DNA of 64,000 bases from Bacteroidota bacterium (lineage in GTDB: Bacteria; Bacteroidota; Bacteroidia; Bacteroidales; JAAUTT01). The notes beneath the pieces are model-generated. The model saw only the letters and a list, made by a program, of their open reading frames with translations. It was not told the DNA's origin and did no database searches. A program made the position numbers and the translations under genes. The stretch lies in NCBI GenBank assembly GCA_023429135.1, contig JAEYWD010000062.1, positions 1 to 64,000 of the forward strand, written 5' to 3'. Positions within the stretch are counted from its first letter, which is position 1. Each line of letters begins with the position of its first letter. Positions 56,901-64,000 of this stretch are shown piece by piece.

Positions 56901-58340
56901 CAAAGGTGTGCATCCTGAGGTTTTATCTGGCATAAACCGCGCTACCGGGGTGGAGAGATAAGTATTCCGGATAAGGGAATCGGAGCAACCGTCGCTATTG
57001 GTAACAAGTAACTGTATGGGAAGTAAGGCAGAATCTACTTCATGATTGTAGAGCTGTTTGTATGTTTTCTCGGGTACATCGGTAGCAGTTACAGTATAAT
57101 CGGGGCTTATAGCATTCGAAAATGCTTTACCGGAGATAAACCATGAATAGCTTGTAGAATTTACTGAAGTATTTGTTAGCTTTATCTGTTGGGGAAGGGA
57201 GCAAAAAAGACTTAAATCCGCTGTGAAATCAGCTTTAATGTTGCTTTTCAGGAAAGTCTTCTGAATTACATCGGTACAGGATAAATCTGTGCCATACACA
57301 AGGTTTACCTTTATTGTCCCGGTGTCCTTTACCGTATAGGTGATCGTGTGTGTTCCTTCGATTGTGGTGGTTTTGTTATTGTCAACTATGGTCCAGGTAC
57401 TAACCGGTAAATTGCCTGCCGAAAACCCAAATGTGTATGTTCCGCTGCAGAGGCGGGTACCGGTAACAGTATTTTTTTTGGAATCGAGCACATAAATTTC
57501 TCCGGAGGGATTTCCAACATTGATGTATGCTTTCTTTTCCAGAGAAGAGGAACAGCCAAACAGATCGGTTGCCGTGAGTTTTACATCGTACTTTCCTTTT
57601 GATTCGTAGATTGTGGAGTTGCTGACCTCAGTTGATGTTTTACCGTTACCATATTCCCATAAATAAGTTAGCGCCGAAGCTCCGGTAGAAAGATTTGAAA
57701 AACTTACATTCAAGGGCGGGGCGCAAGCTGCCGTGTCGCTGGCTAAAAATTTCACCGCCGGTTTGTTAACTACCTTTATTAAACTGTCTGTTTCAACGAA
57801 AGCTGAACAGCCATTTTTATCGGTTACCTTCAGCAGAATTACAAACTTTCCAATCTTATTGTATGTGTATTGCACTGTAGGCCCCGACTTAAAATCACCA
57901 TTACGAAAATCCCAGTTAGTGTTTGCTATTGCTGTATCGCCTTGTATAGATGTGCTCGTGTAGTTAACTGTAAGAGGAATACAACCACTGCTGATGTTTG
58001 TTTCAAAACCAGCTTTTGGCCCCTGCGCTATGGTTATGGTTGCGCTTGTTGTTTCTGTATTGACCCCATCAGATACTTTCAGGGTAACTGTATATTTTCC
58101 CGGCTTTGTATAAATCTGCTCCTTTTTCGATGGGTCGCTTGTGGTAACAACTGCTCCCAGCCCAAAGTCCCATTCATAGGTTATACCGGTTCCCTGGGTT
58201 GAATTATTTGTAAATTCAACAATAGTGGGAGCACAGTTGCTTCTTTTGGTATAAGTAAATTTGGCTGAAAGACCAAAGGCTGAAAGGCAGATGTGGGTTA
58301 TGACGATAATCAGATTAAGTTGGAGCGTAAAAAATTTCAT
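53949..58340 (-). CDS. Giant PKD-repeat protein with T9SS type B sorting domain
   Basis: A 1463-residue secreted protein with a signal peptide ending near FGLSA. About a dozen PKD-type domains follow in series, for example 'YEWDFGLGAVVTTSDPSKKEQIYTKPGKY', 'NTNWDFRNGDFKSGPTVQYTY' and 'WKWLFGDGNTSVNNPVSHRYTSRG'. The last ~95 residues ('LEAPSAFTPNGDSNNDVFRF ... FNRWGQLVF ... EGWDGTFKG') are a gliding-motility-associated CHU_C/type B sorting domain. Such proteins form long surface fibres; SprB-like motility adhesins share the plan. It is flanked on both sides by PorP/SprF genes with 9- and 12-bp gaps. Confidence 0.92.
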   Translation of the reverse strand: MKFFTLQLNLIIVITHICLSAFGLSAKFTYTKRSNCAPTIVEFTNNSTQGTGITYEWDFGLGAVVTTSDPSKKEQIYTKPGKYTVTLKVSDGVNTETTSATITIAQGPKAGFETNISSGCIPLTVNYTSTSIQGDTAIANTNWDFRNGDFKSGPTVQYTYNKIGKFVILLKVTDKNGCSAFVETDSLIKVVNKPAVKFLASDTAACAPPLNVSFSNLSTGASALTYLWEYGNGKTSTEVSNSTIYESKGKYDVKLTATDLFGCSSSLEKKAYINVGNPSGEIYVLDSKKNTVTGTRLCSGTYTFGFSAGNLPVSTWTIVDNNKTTTIEGTHTITYTVKDTGTIKVNLVYGTDLSCTDVIQKTFLKSNIKADFTADLSLFCSLPQQIKLTNTSVNSTSYSWFISGKAFSNAISPDYTVTATDVPEKTYKQLYNHEVDSALLPIQLLVTNSDGCSDSLIRNTYLSTPVARFMPDKTSGCTPLQVTFSDSSRWSSKIDSYSYIIDGKTITSTDKTQSYTFDKPGIYIIKEIVKSSGCSDTSHIVKISVGTKLKPDFTVSPAEVCNGDKIRIIASTDNNAAIRSWRLKSPAIFDFKAYHKPDTMVTVDSDTAGLKSITLQVDYNGCFSDTTKKNIYKIIGPVGNFYESFSCDSALVYRFKSKITPASSLTWNIDTEVINDKDSVRHKFKNSGDYNVKLTAVDNLSSCTLSRTKTIKVRQIKANFALEDTVFCAGDSVKMDATSSADYINSCYNEGFLWYFGDDSPPRRVQTPKYSHVYSSKGKFKLLLITTADNGCIDSTKQYVYIKKPTATFTVDKFSGCVPNFLVNFTNTSTDNTIVNSVWDFGDKAVDYSQSKNVAHTYVSDKQKTFVPKLTVFDAYQCTGEYTWPITLHAVNSDFQADDNAICAGQKVIFTPVENNLDSVIWNFGEGLPSKTINNHIYNTKGVFTPKLTAYKNGCNATVSKQNYISVEKADGAFWVSDSILKCYPDTIHFIHRNINGSPVVEHNWVINTNELTNDNDSVKYIFSRPGDYTAQHFVRTLNGCQANSSKTISISGPTAKFSFTPGKICYGETVNFQMTSPQEVTQWKWLFGDGNTSVNNPVSHRYTSRGKLIPAITLINKDCNVTLIMDTLLVDQVRAAFVQKDSVAICFGNKVSFTNKSVFSEYWTWKINDVFKNNEQDLKDVLFTGKGQNTITLIASSDDCSDTLVRSYTVYANPAFTINGDSVLCKGQNSIQLSVNKLDGWKIKWSPTTGIDNSTAFTVAASPAATTTYMATVTDANGCSSTNGKKILINQLANYIRVPLADTTISIGDKINLSILTESTDVTYSWSPRYNISCTDCNNPLVNPTKDASYTVQIKNTCVDFTEKFNIKVIYDFYLEAPSAFTPNGDSNNDVFRFEERNIRNFELKIFNRWGQLVFSTNDLNEGWDGTFKGRVQNADTYTYMVKAETVKGYKFEKSGNFLLLK

Positions 58341-58352
58341 AGGCTATATATC

Positions 58353-59300
58353 TTAATGATACCAATATTCATTGTCGCAGGGATTGTGGTCGGAAGCGGC
58401 CTTGTTACGAATTCGCCATTCAATGGCAATTTCGTGCGTGTTATTCCTGAAATATCCATTCTGGAAACATTGTTCGTAAACATAAGCTATTCTTGCATTT
58501 GGTAATATATTAATTCCGGCGATTAGAGCCATCTGTCTGGAGGTTCTATACGAAAAACCTAAATCGAAAATCTCTTTTGCACCATCCATAAGACCTGTAG
58601 ATCGTTTGAAACGTATATTGGCATTCAGCTCCAGAATGGTAATATCGCGACGGTTTACTACCTGTGTCCCCAGATTGTAGTTGATGGATTTAAGATTCGT
58701 ATTCTTATAGATCAAATAGCCGTACCGGTGATTTGTATTCTTAAAATCGCTTTCAGGCTTTGAAATGGACGCAAGGTGAGTAGATGAAAGTCCTATTATG
58801 AAATGTGTTGTCTGAAGTTCAACTCCGGTGTTAAAGTCAGGTGCTATGGTACTTTCTCTTTCATAGGTAATATATTGATCGGTACTTGTTTCTGCCTCGA
58901 ATTTTGTACCATCAAATGTGCGTGAAAAAACTCCTGCCGACAAACCCAAAGAAAGAGCCCAGTTTTGACTTTTTGCTAACCGGTAAGCATAAGTAATCAT
59001 TGGATTATAAGACTGGGTGACACCCAATTTGTCTGCAACCAGCGAAAATCCAACTGCCGAACGATATTTGTGAATATATTCCGACGCCTGAATATTAAAA
59101 ACCCTGGGTGCGCCATCAACACCCATCCATTGTTGCCGGTAATTTGAAAAAAAATATGCGTAATTTACTTTTGCAATAGAAGCTGGATTATAATTAGCTC
59201 GGTTATACCAGTGGGTAGTCATGTTAATATCCGATTGTGCCTTTACCCCGGTGATGAATAAAAAAGCAGCGATTAGCTGTATCAGTGGTTCTTTCTTCAT
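58353..59300 (-). CDS. PorP/SprF family T9SS outer-membrane protein
   Basis: A 315-residue protein with a signal peptide ending GVKAQ. The family pattern is present: 'HWYNRANYNPASIAKVNYAYFFSNYRQQWMGVDGAPRVF', then barrel strands such as 'AVGFSLVADKLGVTQSYNPMITYAYRLAK'. Its start codon overlaps the stop of the upstream type B gene by 4 bp (ATGA). This translational coupling matches a dedicated cargo/partner pair. It is distinct in sequence from the PorP protein encoded at 52875. Confidence 0.9.
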   Translation of the reverse strand: MKKEPLIQLIAAFLFITGVKAQSDINMTTHWYNRANYNPASIAKVNYAYFFSNYRQQWMGVDGAPRVFNIQASEYIHKYRSAVGFSLVADKLGVTQSYNPMITYAYRLAKSQNWALSLGLSAGVFSRTFDGTKFEAETSTDQYITYERESTIAPDFNTGVELQTTHFIIGLSSTHLASISKPESDFKNTNHRYGYLIYKNTNLKSINYNLGTQVVNRRDITILELNANIRFKRSTGLMDGAKEIFDLGFSYRTSRQMALIAGINILPNARIAYVYEQCFQNGYFRNNTHEIAIEWRIRNKAASDHNPCDNEYWYH

Positions 59301-61384
59301 CGGAGCAAGGTTATATATCCTTTTTGGGTATGAGTTTCCTGATCATCGTACGAATACCTGATTCTATAGAAATAAGTATCCGGATCCATAAGTTTACCTT
59401 TATATTGGCCATTCCAGCCATCCTTCCCCTGGTAAAGAAGCAGACCGTTTCTGTCGAAAATGTGAATTTCGAGTCCTGCCATAAACAGATCATTCACTCC
59501 ATCGCCATTAGGCGTGAAAACATTCGGAACAAAAGGAACCACATTAATCACCTTTGTAGCAGTATCGGAACAATCGAATTCACTGGTGGCCGTAAGTTTT
59601 ACCTTATACCTCAAGGCGTAGTTCGTAATATTGTAGCTGTGAGTTATGGAAGATCCATTTTCGTAAGCGCCATCGCCCATATCCCACAAATAGGAAACCC
59701 CGGTTTCGGCAGGTATGGTGCCACTTAACTGATTATGTTTGCTGTTAAGCGTAGGGGGGGAGGTTGAAAAATTGACCACAGGTATTGGGTATTCTCCAAC
59801 ACGAAAAGTATAAGCTTTTTTACATCCACGTTTATTAAAGCCAGTAACATTGTAAGTTCCGTGAGAATTTACTGTAATTGTATTCACGGTGTCGCCCGTA
59901 TTCCATTGATATTTTGAAGCACCGGTAACTTTTAATGTCGATGTAAAGCCGGTGCATAGGGTGGTATCACTTTCCGAAAGGAATTCCCAGTAAGGATCTT
60001 CTTTAACCGTTTTGTAAATAGTGTCGGAGATACAACCTGTACTGGAATGACCCACCAGCCAGAATGTTCCTCCAGGATGAGCTACATCTAAAGATTCTGC
60101 CTTGGAACCTGTGCTCCAGTCGTACCTATAAGCTCCATAAGCCTTTAAAGTTGTACTCAAATTTGGGCAGTAAGTTGAATCTCCAGCAATCCCAACCAGC
60201 GGAGGAGAAAAAGATTCAACAACTTGTTTTATCGTATCAGCGCAAGTTGATGGAGGATTTTTAACGATCAGCATCATCGGGTGTAACCCCGATGTCTTAA
60301 ATTTATAACGTGGATTCTTCTGGAGTGAAGTTACACTGTCTTCAAAAACCCATTTATAATGCAAGGTTCCGCGGGTTGATATTGAAAGATTTGTAAACTG
60401 AACCGTGTTACTCTTACAATCAATCATATAAGCCGAAAAATCTGCTTTTGGAACAAATTTGGCGATAGTAGAACTGAGAGATACAACACATCCGGTAGCC
60501 GATTGCATTGTACAGGTAAATGTTTCGCCTTCTGAAGGATTTGCAAGTTTAAGCGTTTGAGACGAGTCCAACAACACATTGCTTTTATTCCGCCATTTGT
60601 ACGATTCAAAACCAATGGGACCGGTAAGAGCTGCTACTGAATCTTTGGCACAATACTTCACTGTAATATTCAATGGCTGACAATCGGCCACAAAATAGGC
60701 ATAGCCAAAATGATATCTCCCCGTACAATCGGTGGCCATAAATTCAATGGTGATGGTTTGTCCGAGGTATTTTATCAGATTTGCTCCAACCGTTGTCCAG
60801 TCACGCCAATTTACGGGGGTATTGCTTCCAGTGGAGCTTGTGGGAGTATACAAGTTAAATCCTTTGACATATTGATTGCTGGCATAGACATCATAGTTGG
60901 AGCAGTCGGGAATTACGTTACCATCTTTATCGTAAAGTGTGAGTTTAAACCTGGCCTCGACTTTTTCGGTATGGTTGGCAGCATATTGCAAAACCAGGGC
61001 ATACTTAAAGATGAGTAAAGCATTTGATGAATCAATTTTCATGGTGTAACGCAAACTCTGCTGCCAGGCGCGGGGATTACTATCCATGGTAGAAATTATT
61101 TCATCTCCAAGCCGGGCACTATATTTATAGCCCTTTGGTACTTTCCTTAATTTATATCCGGTATTTGCATCGTAGGCACTTGTATCCGACATGATGGTGT
61201 GGCGGCGGGTAACTAATCCAGGTACAGGCTGTGTATTTATATAAGTAACGTCGGTACTGTAACGCCATGTGTAACCTACCCAATTGTTAAAATTTCCCTG
61301 TTCAAAACCCAAATTGGTCTGAGCCGGCAAAGTAACAAATATGAACAGAAATGTTAAGCAATAAAGCAGGCGCTTTTGCGTCAT
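59297..61384 (-). CDS. PKD protein with T9SS type B sorting domain, first gene of T9SS operon
   Basis: The frame is open from 61429. The start at 61384 (MTQKRLLYCLTFLFIFVTLPAQ) gives a clean signal peptide and a 695-residue protein. Residues ~20-215 form a beta-sandwich ('NLGFEQGNFNNWVGYTWRYS'), as in carbohydrate-binding-like domains. PKD/Ig-like units follow, including 'YLWDMGDGAYENGSSITHSYN'. The type B sorting domain closes the chain ('VPNVFTPNGDGVNDLFMAGLEIHIFDRNG ... DGWNGQYKG'). It leads the six-gene minus-strand operon and is coupled by ATGA to its PorP/SprF gene. Confidence 0.9.
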   Translation of the reverse strand: MTQKRLLYCLTFLFIFVTLPAQTNLGFEQGNFNNWVGYTWRYSTDVTYINTQPVPGLVTRRHTIMSDTSAYDANTGYKLRKVPKGYKYSARLGDEIISTMDSNPRAWQQSLRYTMKIDSSNALLIFKYALVLQYAANHTEKVEARFKLTLYDKDGNVIPDCSNYDVYASNQYVKGFNLYTPTSSTGSNTPVNWRDWTTVGANLIKYLGQTITIEFMATDCTGRYHFGYAYFVADCQPLNITVKYCAKDSVAALTGPIGFESYKWRNKSNVLLDSSQTLKLANPSEGETFTCTMQSATGCVVSLSSTIAKFVPKADFSAYMIDCKSNTVQFTNLSISTRGTLHYKWVFEDSVTSLQKNPRYKFKTSGLHPMMLIVKNPPSTCADTIKQVVESFSPPLVGIAGDSTYCPNLSTTLKAYGAYRYDWSTGSKAESLDVAHPGGTFWLVGHSSTGCISDTIYKTVKEDPYWEFLSESDTTLCTGFTSTLKVTGASKYQWNTGDTVNTITVNSHGTYNVTGFNKRGCKKAYTFRVGEYPIPVVNFSTSPPTLNSKHNQLSGTIPAETGVSYLWDMGDGAYENGSSITHSYNITNYALRYKVKLTATSEFDCSDTATKVINVVPFVPNVFTPNGDGVNDLFMAGLEIHIFDRNGLLLYQGKDGWNGQYKGKLMDPDTYFYRIRYSYDDQETHTQKGYITLLR

Positions 61385-61497
61385 AGCGTAGAAAGTTAAG
61401 TGCCGACAAGTTAGGCAATTTTTTTTCAAGTTGCATTTTTATTTCTAATACCGCTTAAGCTTTATGTACCCTATTTGTTTTTGGATGTTTTTAAAAC

Positions 61498-61524
61498 AAA
61501 AAACCCCGCTTTCGGCGGGGTTGT
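61498..61524 (-). terminator. Orphan terminator hairpin reading leftward
   Basis: CCCCGC/GCGGGG-type stem (AACCCCGCCGAAAGCGGGGTT on the minus strand, written here around its GAAA loop) followed by TTTTGTTTT. No minus-strand gene lies immediately to its right, so its own gene may have been separated by insertion of the element. Confidence 0.65.
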
Positions 61525-61631
61525 GATTCAGCTGGGATCACATTTTGTTAATTTGGATTAAATTTAATTTAATAATTTAGTAATGAAAACATTCTGTTAT
61601 ACAGTGTTATACAAATTATAGTTTAAATAAA

Positions 61632-61657
61632 ATTAATTCAAATTAATTTGAATTAAT
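61632..61657. repeat. 26-bp perfect palindrome upstream of the integrase gene
   Basis: A fully self-complementary AT-rich sequence centred between 61644 and 61645, 47 bp before the likely integrase start at 61705. It is a plausible operator or recombinase/accessory-protein site. Confidence 0.7.
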
Positions 61658-61662
61658 CGATA

Positions 61663-61698
61663 TTTGTGTGTAATATTGCACCAACACTTACACACAAA
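61663..61698 (+). repeat. 11-bp-arm hairpin before the integrase start
   Basis: TTTGTGTGTAA (61663-61673) pairs perfectly with TTACACACAAA (61688-61698). It ends just before the AAAAGG ribosome site, so a folded RNA could affect initiation. It overlaps the alternative GTG start at 61666, which argues for the ATG at 61705. Confidence 0.6.
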
Positions 61699-61704
61699 AG
61701 GTAT

Positions 61705-63084
61705 ATGATCCTAAAGTATTCGAACCTATTTTATCTGGAATTAAGGGTGGCTCCAGAGCATCGAGGGATAGATATTAAGAGTATTCCAAAGCAGGATAGA
61801 GAAAAGTACTACATCCAGAAAAATGTGCCAATTAGACTCAGTTTTACTTTTGAAAGAAAAAGACTTGAACAATTTACGGGTTACCGGATAGACCGTAATA
61901 AGTGGGATTCTGACAAGATGAGAGTAAGGAGGAATTGTTTCAATTCTCAGGGGATATCAGCCCAAATTATTAATGCCCATCTCGATGAGATTCAATCATC
62001 ATTAGGCGAGATATATTTTAAGGCAAAATCCAATGGAATAAATGTTACCGTAGAATATATGCGTCAGGAGTTAAAAAAGGCCCTGGGTATAGAAAAGGTA
62101 AAGAGATTCAGTGTTCAAGAAGGATTTGGAAAATATATCGATTTTAAAAAGACAGATTATAATGAAAATAACACCTCAATCAGCGAGGGTTATATAAAAC
62201 AGTTAAATTCGACCAGAAATCACCTTAAGAAATTCAAAGAAAATCTTGATTTTAGTGACTTGGACGACAAGTTTTTTGAGGACTTTAAGAGATACTATTT
62301 TGAAAAGAGAGAGGAGAAAGATAAAAATGGAGAGGTCAAATTAATATCAAATAGTCCGAATTCCTTTGCCAGCACTGTAAAAAGATTGAAAAGTTTCCTC
62401 GACTATTCCTTTGACCAGGGTTGGTTAAAAACTGCTGCATACAAGGAATGGGAAGCCCATGAAAAGTATATAAACAAACCTGTTTTCTTGGACTGGAGCG
62501 AATTAATCCATTTTTATGAAGCAAAGCTTCAATCTCCCAGTCAAGAGAAGGCCCGCGACCTTTTTGTGTTTCAATCAATGATAGGTGCAAGGTATGATGA
62601 CCTAAAATCCCTTGATAAAACAAGTATTGTCGAAGGTAAAAATTCAAAAGGTGAAAAATACTTCGCGATGAAATATATCCAGGGAAAAACCGATACACCA
62701 GTGGAAATTCCCCTTAATTTGATGGCTATTGATATTATTAATAAATACAAAAACCCTGGTGGAAATTTGTTGCCATTCATAAGCAACCAAAAATGCAATG
62801 AATATTTAAAGCAAGCTGCAAAAAAAGCTGGTTTGAAAAGAATAGTTGAAAATATCAACTCCAACGGCGAAGTAGAAAAAGTACCTATTTGTGACTTGAT
62901 AAGCACACACATGGCAAGGCGTAATTTTGTCGGAAATCATTTGAATGAGTTCGGTACGGAGGAGGTCATTGTAAAAAGTATGACGGGTCATGGCAAGGAT
63001 AGCAAGAGTTTCAGCCGATACTACGATATTTCTTTAAAAACGAAGCTCAAGGCAATTGAAAAAATGAATGAGGGAGGGAAGTAA
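61705..63084 (+). CDS. Tyrosine recombinase (site-specific integrase)
   Basis: A 459-residue recombinase from ATG 61705, preceded by AAAAGG. A GTG at 61666 would add 13 residues, but lies within a hairpin. Numbered from the ATG, an N-terminal arm-binding-like region (1-125) is followed by a SAM-like core-binding domain (~135-255) and the catalytic domain. The catalytic domain shows R296 (MIGARYDDL), K328 (IQGKTDTP), H402-x-x-R405 (STHMARRNF), H429 (MTGHGKDSKSF) and the nucleophile Y439 or Y440 (FSRYYDIS). This set is complete. It resembles integrases of Bacteroidota conjugative/integrative elements and probably moves the element that continues past the window end. Confidence 0.93.
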   Translation: MILKYSNLFYLELRVAPEHRGIDIKSIPKQDREKYYIQKNVPIRLSFTFERKRLEQFTGYRIDRNKWDSDKMRVRRNCFNSQGISAQIINAHLDEIQSSLGEIYFKAKSNGINVTVEYMRQELKKALGIEKVKRFSVQEGFGKYIDFKKTDYNENNTSISEGYIKQLNSTRNHLKKFKENLDFSDLDDKFFEDFKRYYFEKREEKDKNGEVKLISNSPNSFASTVKRLKSFLDYSFDQGWLKTAAYKEWEAHEKYINKPVFLDWSELIHFYEAKLQSPSQEKARDLFVFQSMIGARYDDLKSLDKTSIVEGKNSKGEKYFAMKYIQGKTDTPVEIPLNLMAIDIINKYKNPGGNLLPFISNQKCNEYLKQAAKKAGLKRIVENINSNGEVEKVPICDLISTHMARRNFVGNHLNEFGTEEVIVKSMTGHGKDSKSFSRYYDISLKTKLKAIEKMNEGGK

Positions 63085-63828
63085 ATGGAAGCAGTAAAAT
63101 TTGAAAAAATGCTTTATGATTGGGGATTTTATAAGCAATCATTTAAAGACGATCATTATGAGGTTCAGTTATTATTGGATATTCTTAGTAAATATAATAT
63201 CCAATTACATCTATTACTAGAAGAAATAAAGAGTAATAATTTAGCCTGGAAGAAAAAAGTAACTGTTTTAAGTGATTGCTTGGAAGATTTGGAATGGACT
63301 ATTGATTTTGTGAAAAAATATGATAATGGTGATTATTACAGGTTTAATCCTCTCATAAATCTTAGGAGTTATAAAAAAGATATTATGCTGATGATTTCAG
63401 ACCCACGTCTGCAAACAACTCCTATTGGTGTAAATGATCTTAAACAAAAGGAAGCGAGTATTATTAAACTTATCGATCTATTAACAACAAAACAATATAA
63501 ACCAGGGTTTACAATTATTCCAATCAATCTTAAAGAGGGGTTTATAAAGTCACTTAATAGTAATACAGTGGATGGTGTTAATTGGCCTGAATCTTACTGG
63601 ATGCTGGGTGAAATATTGTTACTTCTGGAAAAGAAAAAAGTTTTATTAATTCCTAAAAGCGATATAATCAATTACATGCTTAATTATTGTAAGTTTAAAG
63701 GGAAGAAACCAGGTTATAAGAGTATCCAGAATAGCTGGAACAAAGCTAAGAATAATGATACGAATGAAAATAAATACAAATATTTTATGGCAGCACTTGA
63801 AGAAGTTTCTAATACTTTTGATGTGTAA
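63085..63828 (+). CDS. Hypothetical protein next to the integrase
   Basis: A 247-residue, mostly helical cytoplasmic protein starting directly after the integrase stop (TAA ATG, zero gap). I see no signal peptide, membrane segment or known motif. The sequence is rich in lysine, asparagine and tyrosine (for example 'YMLNYCKFKGKKPGYKSIQNSWNKAKNNDTNENKYKYF'), in keeping with the AT-rich element. The C-terminal end resembles RteC-like or mobile-element accessory proteins only in general character; no function is assigned. Translation is probably coupled to the integrase. Confidence 0.72.
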   Translation: MEAVKFEKMLYDWGFYKQSFKDDHYEVQLLLDILSKYNIQLHLLLEEIKSNNLAWKKKVTVLSDCLEDLEWTIDFVKKYDNGDYYRFNPLINLRSYKKDIMLMISDPRLQTTPIGVNDLKQKEASIIKLIDLLTTKQYKPGFTIIPINLKEGFIKSLNSNTVDGVNWPESYWMLGEILLLLEKKKVLLIPKSDIINYMLNYCKFKGKKPGYKSIQNSWNKAKNNDTNENKYKYFMAALEEVSNTFDV

Positions 63829-63922
63829 GCCTGATTATGAATAATTTACAACGTCATCAATTCTAATACATTTTCTAATATAATTTAAAGTGTATCAATA
63901 GTTTAAAGTTGATTTAAGGGCT

Positions 63923-63930
63923 TAACTTTG
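63923..63930 (+). promoter_or_regulatory. Candidate -7 box before the last partial gene
   Basis: TAACTTTG matches TAnnTTTG and lies 30 bp before the ATG at 63961. No good -33 box is seen at the standard spacing. Confidence 0.45.
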
Positions 63931-63960
63931 TTTCCATATAATTTAAATAAAACAAAAAAC

Positions 63961-64000
63961 ATGGAACAAATAATAGTAATCCCGGAAACCAGACTGAGAG
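63961..64000 (+). CDS. Start of a further element gene (truncated by window end)
   Basis: ATG followed by 12 codons reading MEQIIVIPETRLR, open to the window edge. Short proteins beginning this way next to Bacteroidota integrases are often helix-turn-helix (excisionase-like) proteins. That is an inference from position only. Confidence 0.45.
   Translation, partial: MEQIIVIPETRLR

Larger units (their letters stand above)
61385..61704 (+). other. Boundary region between T9SS operon and integrative element
   Basis: About 320 bases without a gene. It contains a hairpin with minus-strand T run (61498-61524), a quasi-palindrome around CAGCTG (61524-61542), an 8-bp direct repeat with 10-bp period (TGTTATAC at 61595 and 61605), a 26-bp perfect palindrome (61632-61657) and an 11-bp-arm hairpin (61663-61698). 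The composition is strongly AT-rich. These are the kinds of sites expected at the end of an integrative element. Confidence 0.6.

Noticed and set aside
61520..61545. tRNA gene 3' end as the integration target
   Set aside because: No T-arm GTTCGAATC pattern or cloverleaf could be built around the hairpin.

Overview
The window reads as a low-GC chromosome segment of a Bacteroidota bacterium, most likely a Bacteroidales/Marinilabiliales-type organism (inference). The signs are type IX secretion (T9SS) sorting domains of types A and B, four PorP/SprF- or PorE-like proteins, a SusC/SusD pair driven by an ECF sigma factor and a FecR anti-sigma factor, Bacteroidota-type TAnnTTTG -7 boxes, and a CTnDOT-like tyrosine recombinase. 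No rRNA or tRNA was found. One structural RNA, RNase P RNA (rnpB), is present.

Region 1 (1-12.2 kb, + strand): a cluster of exported, trimeric tail-fibre-like proteins. They share one conserved C-terminal cassette and have variable bodies with 'VGIGT' repeats. Among them lie a beta-propeller-like protein and a giant 1822-residue T9SS type A protein (M23-like N-terminus, PKD domains, beta-helix). The cluster is interspersed with small palindromic repeats and ends in a truncated gene copy. Region 2 (12.2-15.8 kb, - strand): a PorP/SprF protein with an adjacent RCC1-like type B cargo protein.

Region 3 (16-31 kb): a TRIC-like channel, a patatin-Omp85 protein, a frameshifted acyltransferase, a 1381-residue MBG/YDG-repeat adhesin-like protein carrying a recent 471-bp tandem duplication, an OmpA-type barrel protein, and a complete acyl-CoA (probably propionyl-CoA) carboxylase operon ordered biotin carboxylase, biotin carrier, carboxyltransferase. 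Region 4 (30-41 kb, - strand): a glycan-uptake-type locus, ECF sigma - (alpha/beta hydrolase) - FecR - SusC - SusD - F5/8C lipoprotein. The hydrolase interrupts the usual sigma/anti-sigma pair and is bracketed by a 39-bp direct repeat.

Region 5 (41-49.3 kb, - strand): a winged-helix protein, a SnoaL-like protein, a VOC protein, S8 and S9 peptidases with clear terminators, and a lipoprotein with a C-terminal STN-like domain. rnpB lies at 49.4-49.8 kb on the + strand. Region 6 (61.4-49.9 kb, - strand): a tightly packed six-gene T9SS operon of type B PKD cargo, PorP/SprF, type B PKD cargo, PorP/SprF, PorE-like TPR-PD40-CRD-OmpA protein, and an M43-like protein that has lost its zinc-binding motif. 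Region 7 (61.4 kb to the end, + strand): the left end of an integrative element, with a palindromic leader, tyrosine recombinase, hypothetical protein and the start of a further gene.

Intergenic DNA carries degenerate heptanucleotide arrays at four loci (28.6, 42.2, 49.8 and 49.9 kb), three of them built on a GTC-N4-like unit.
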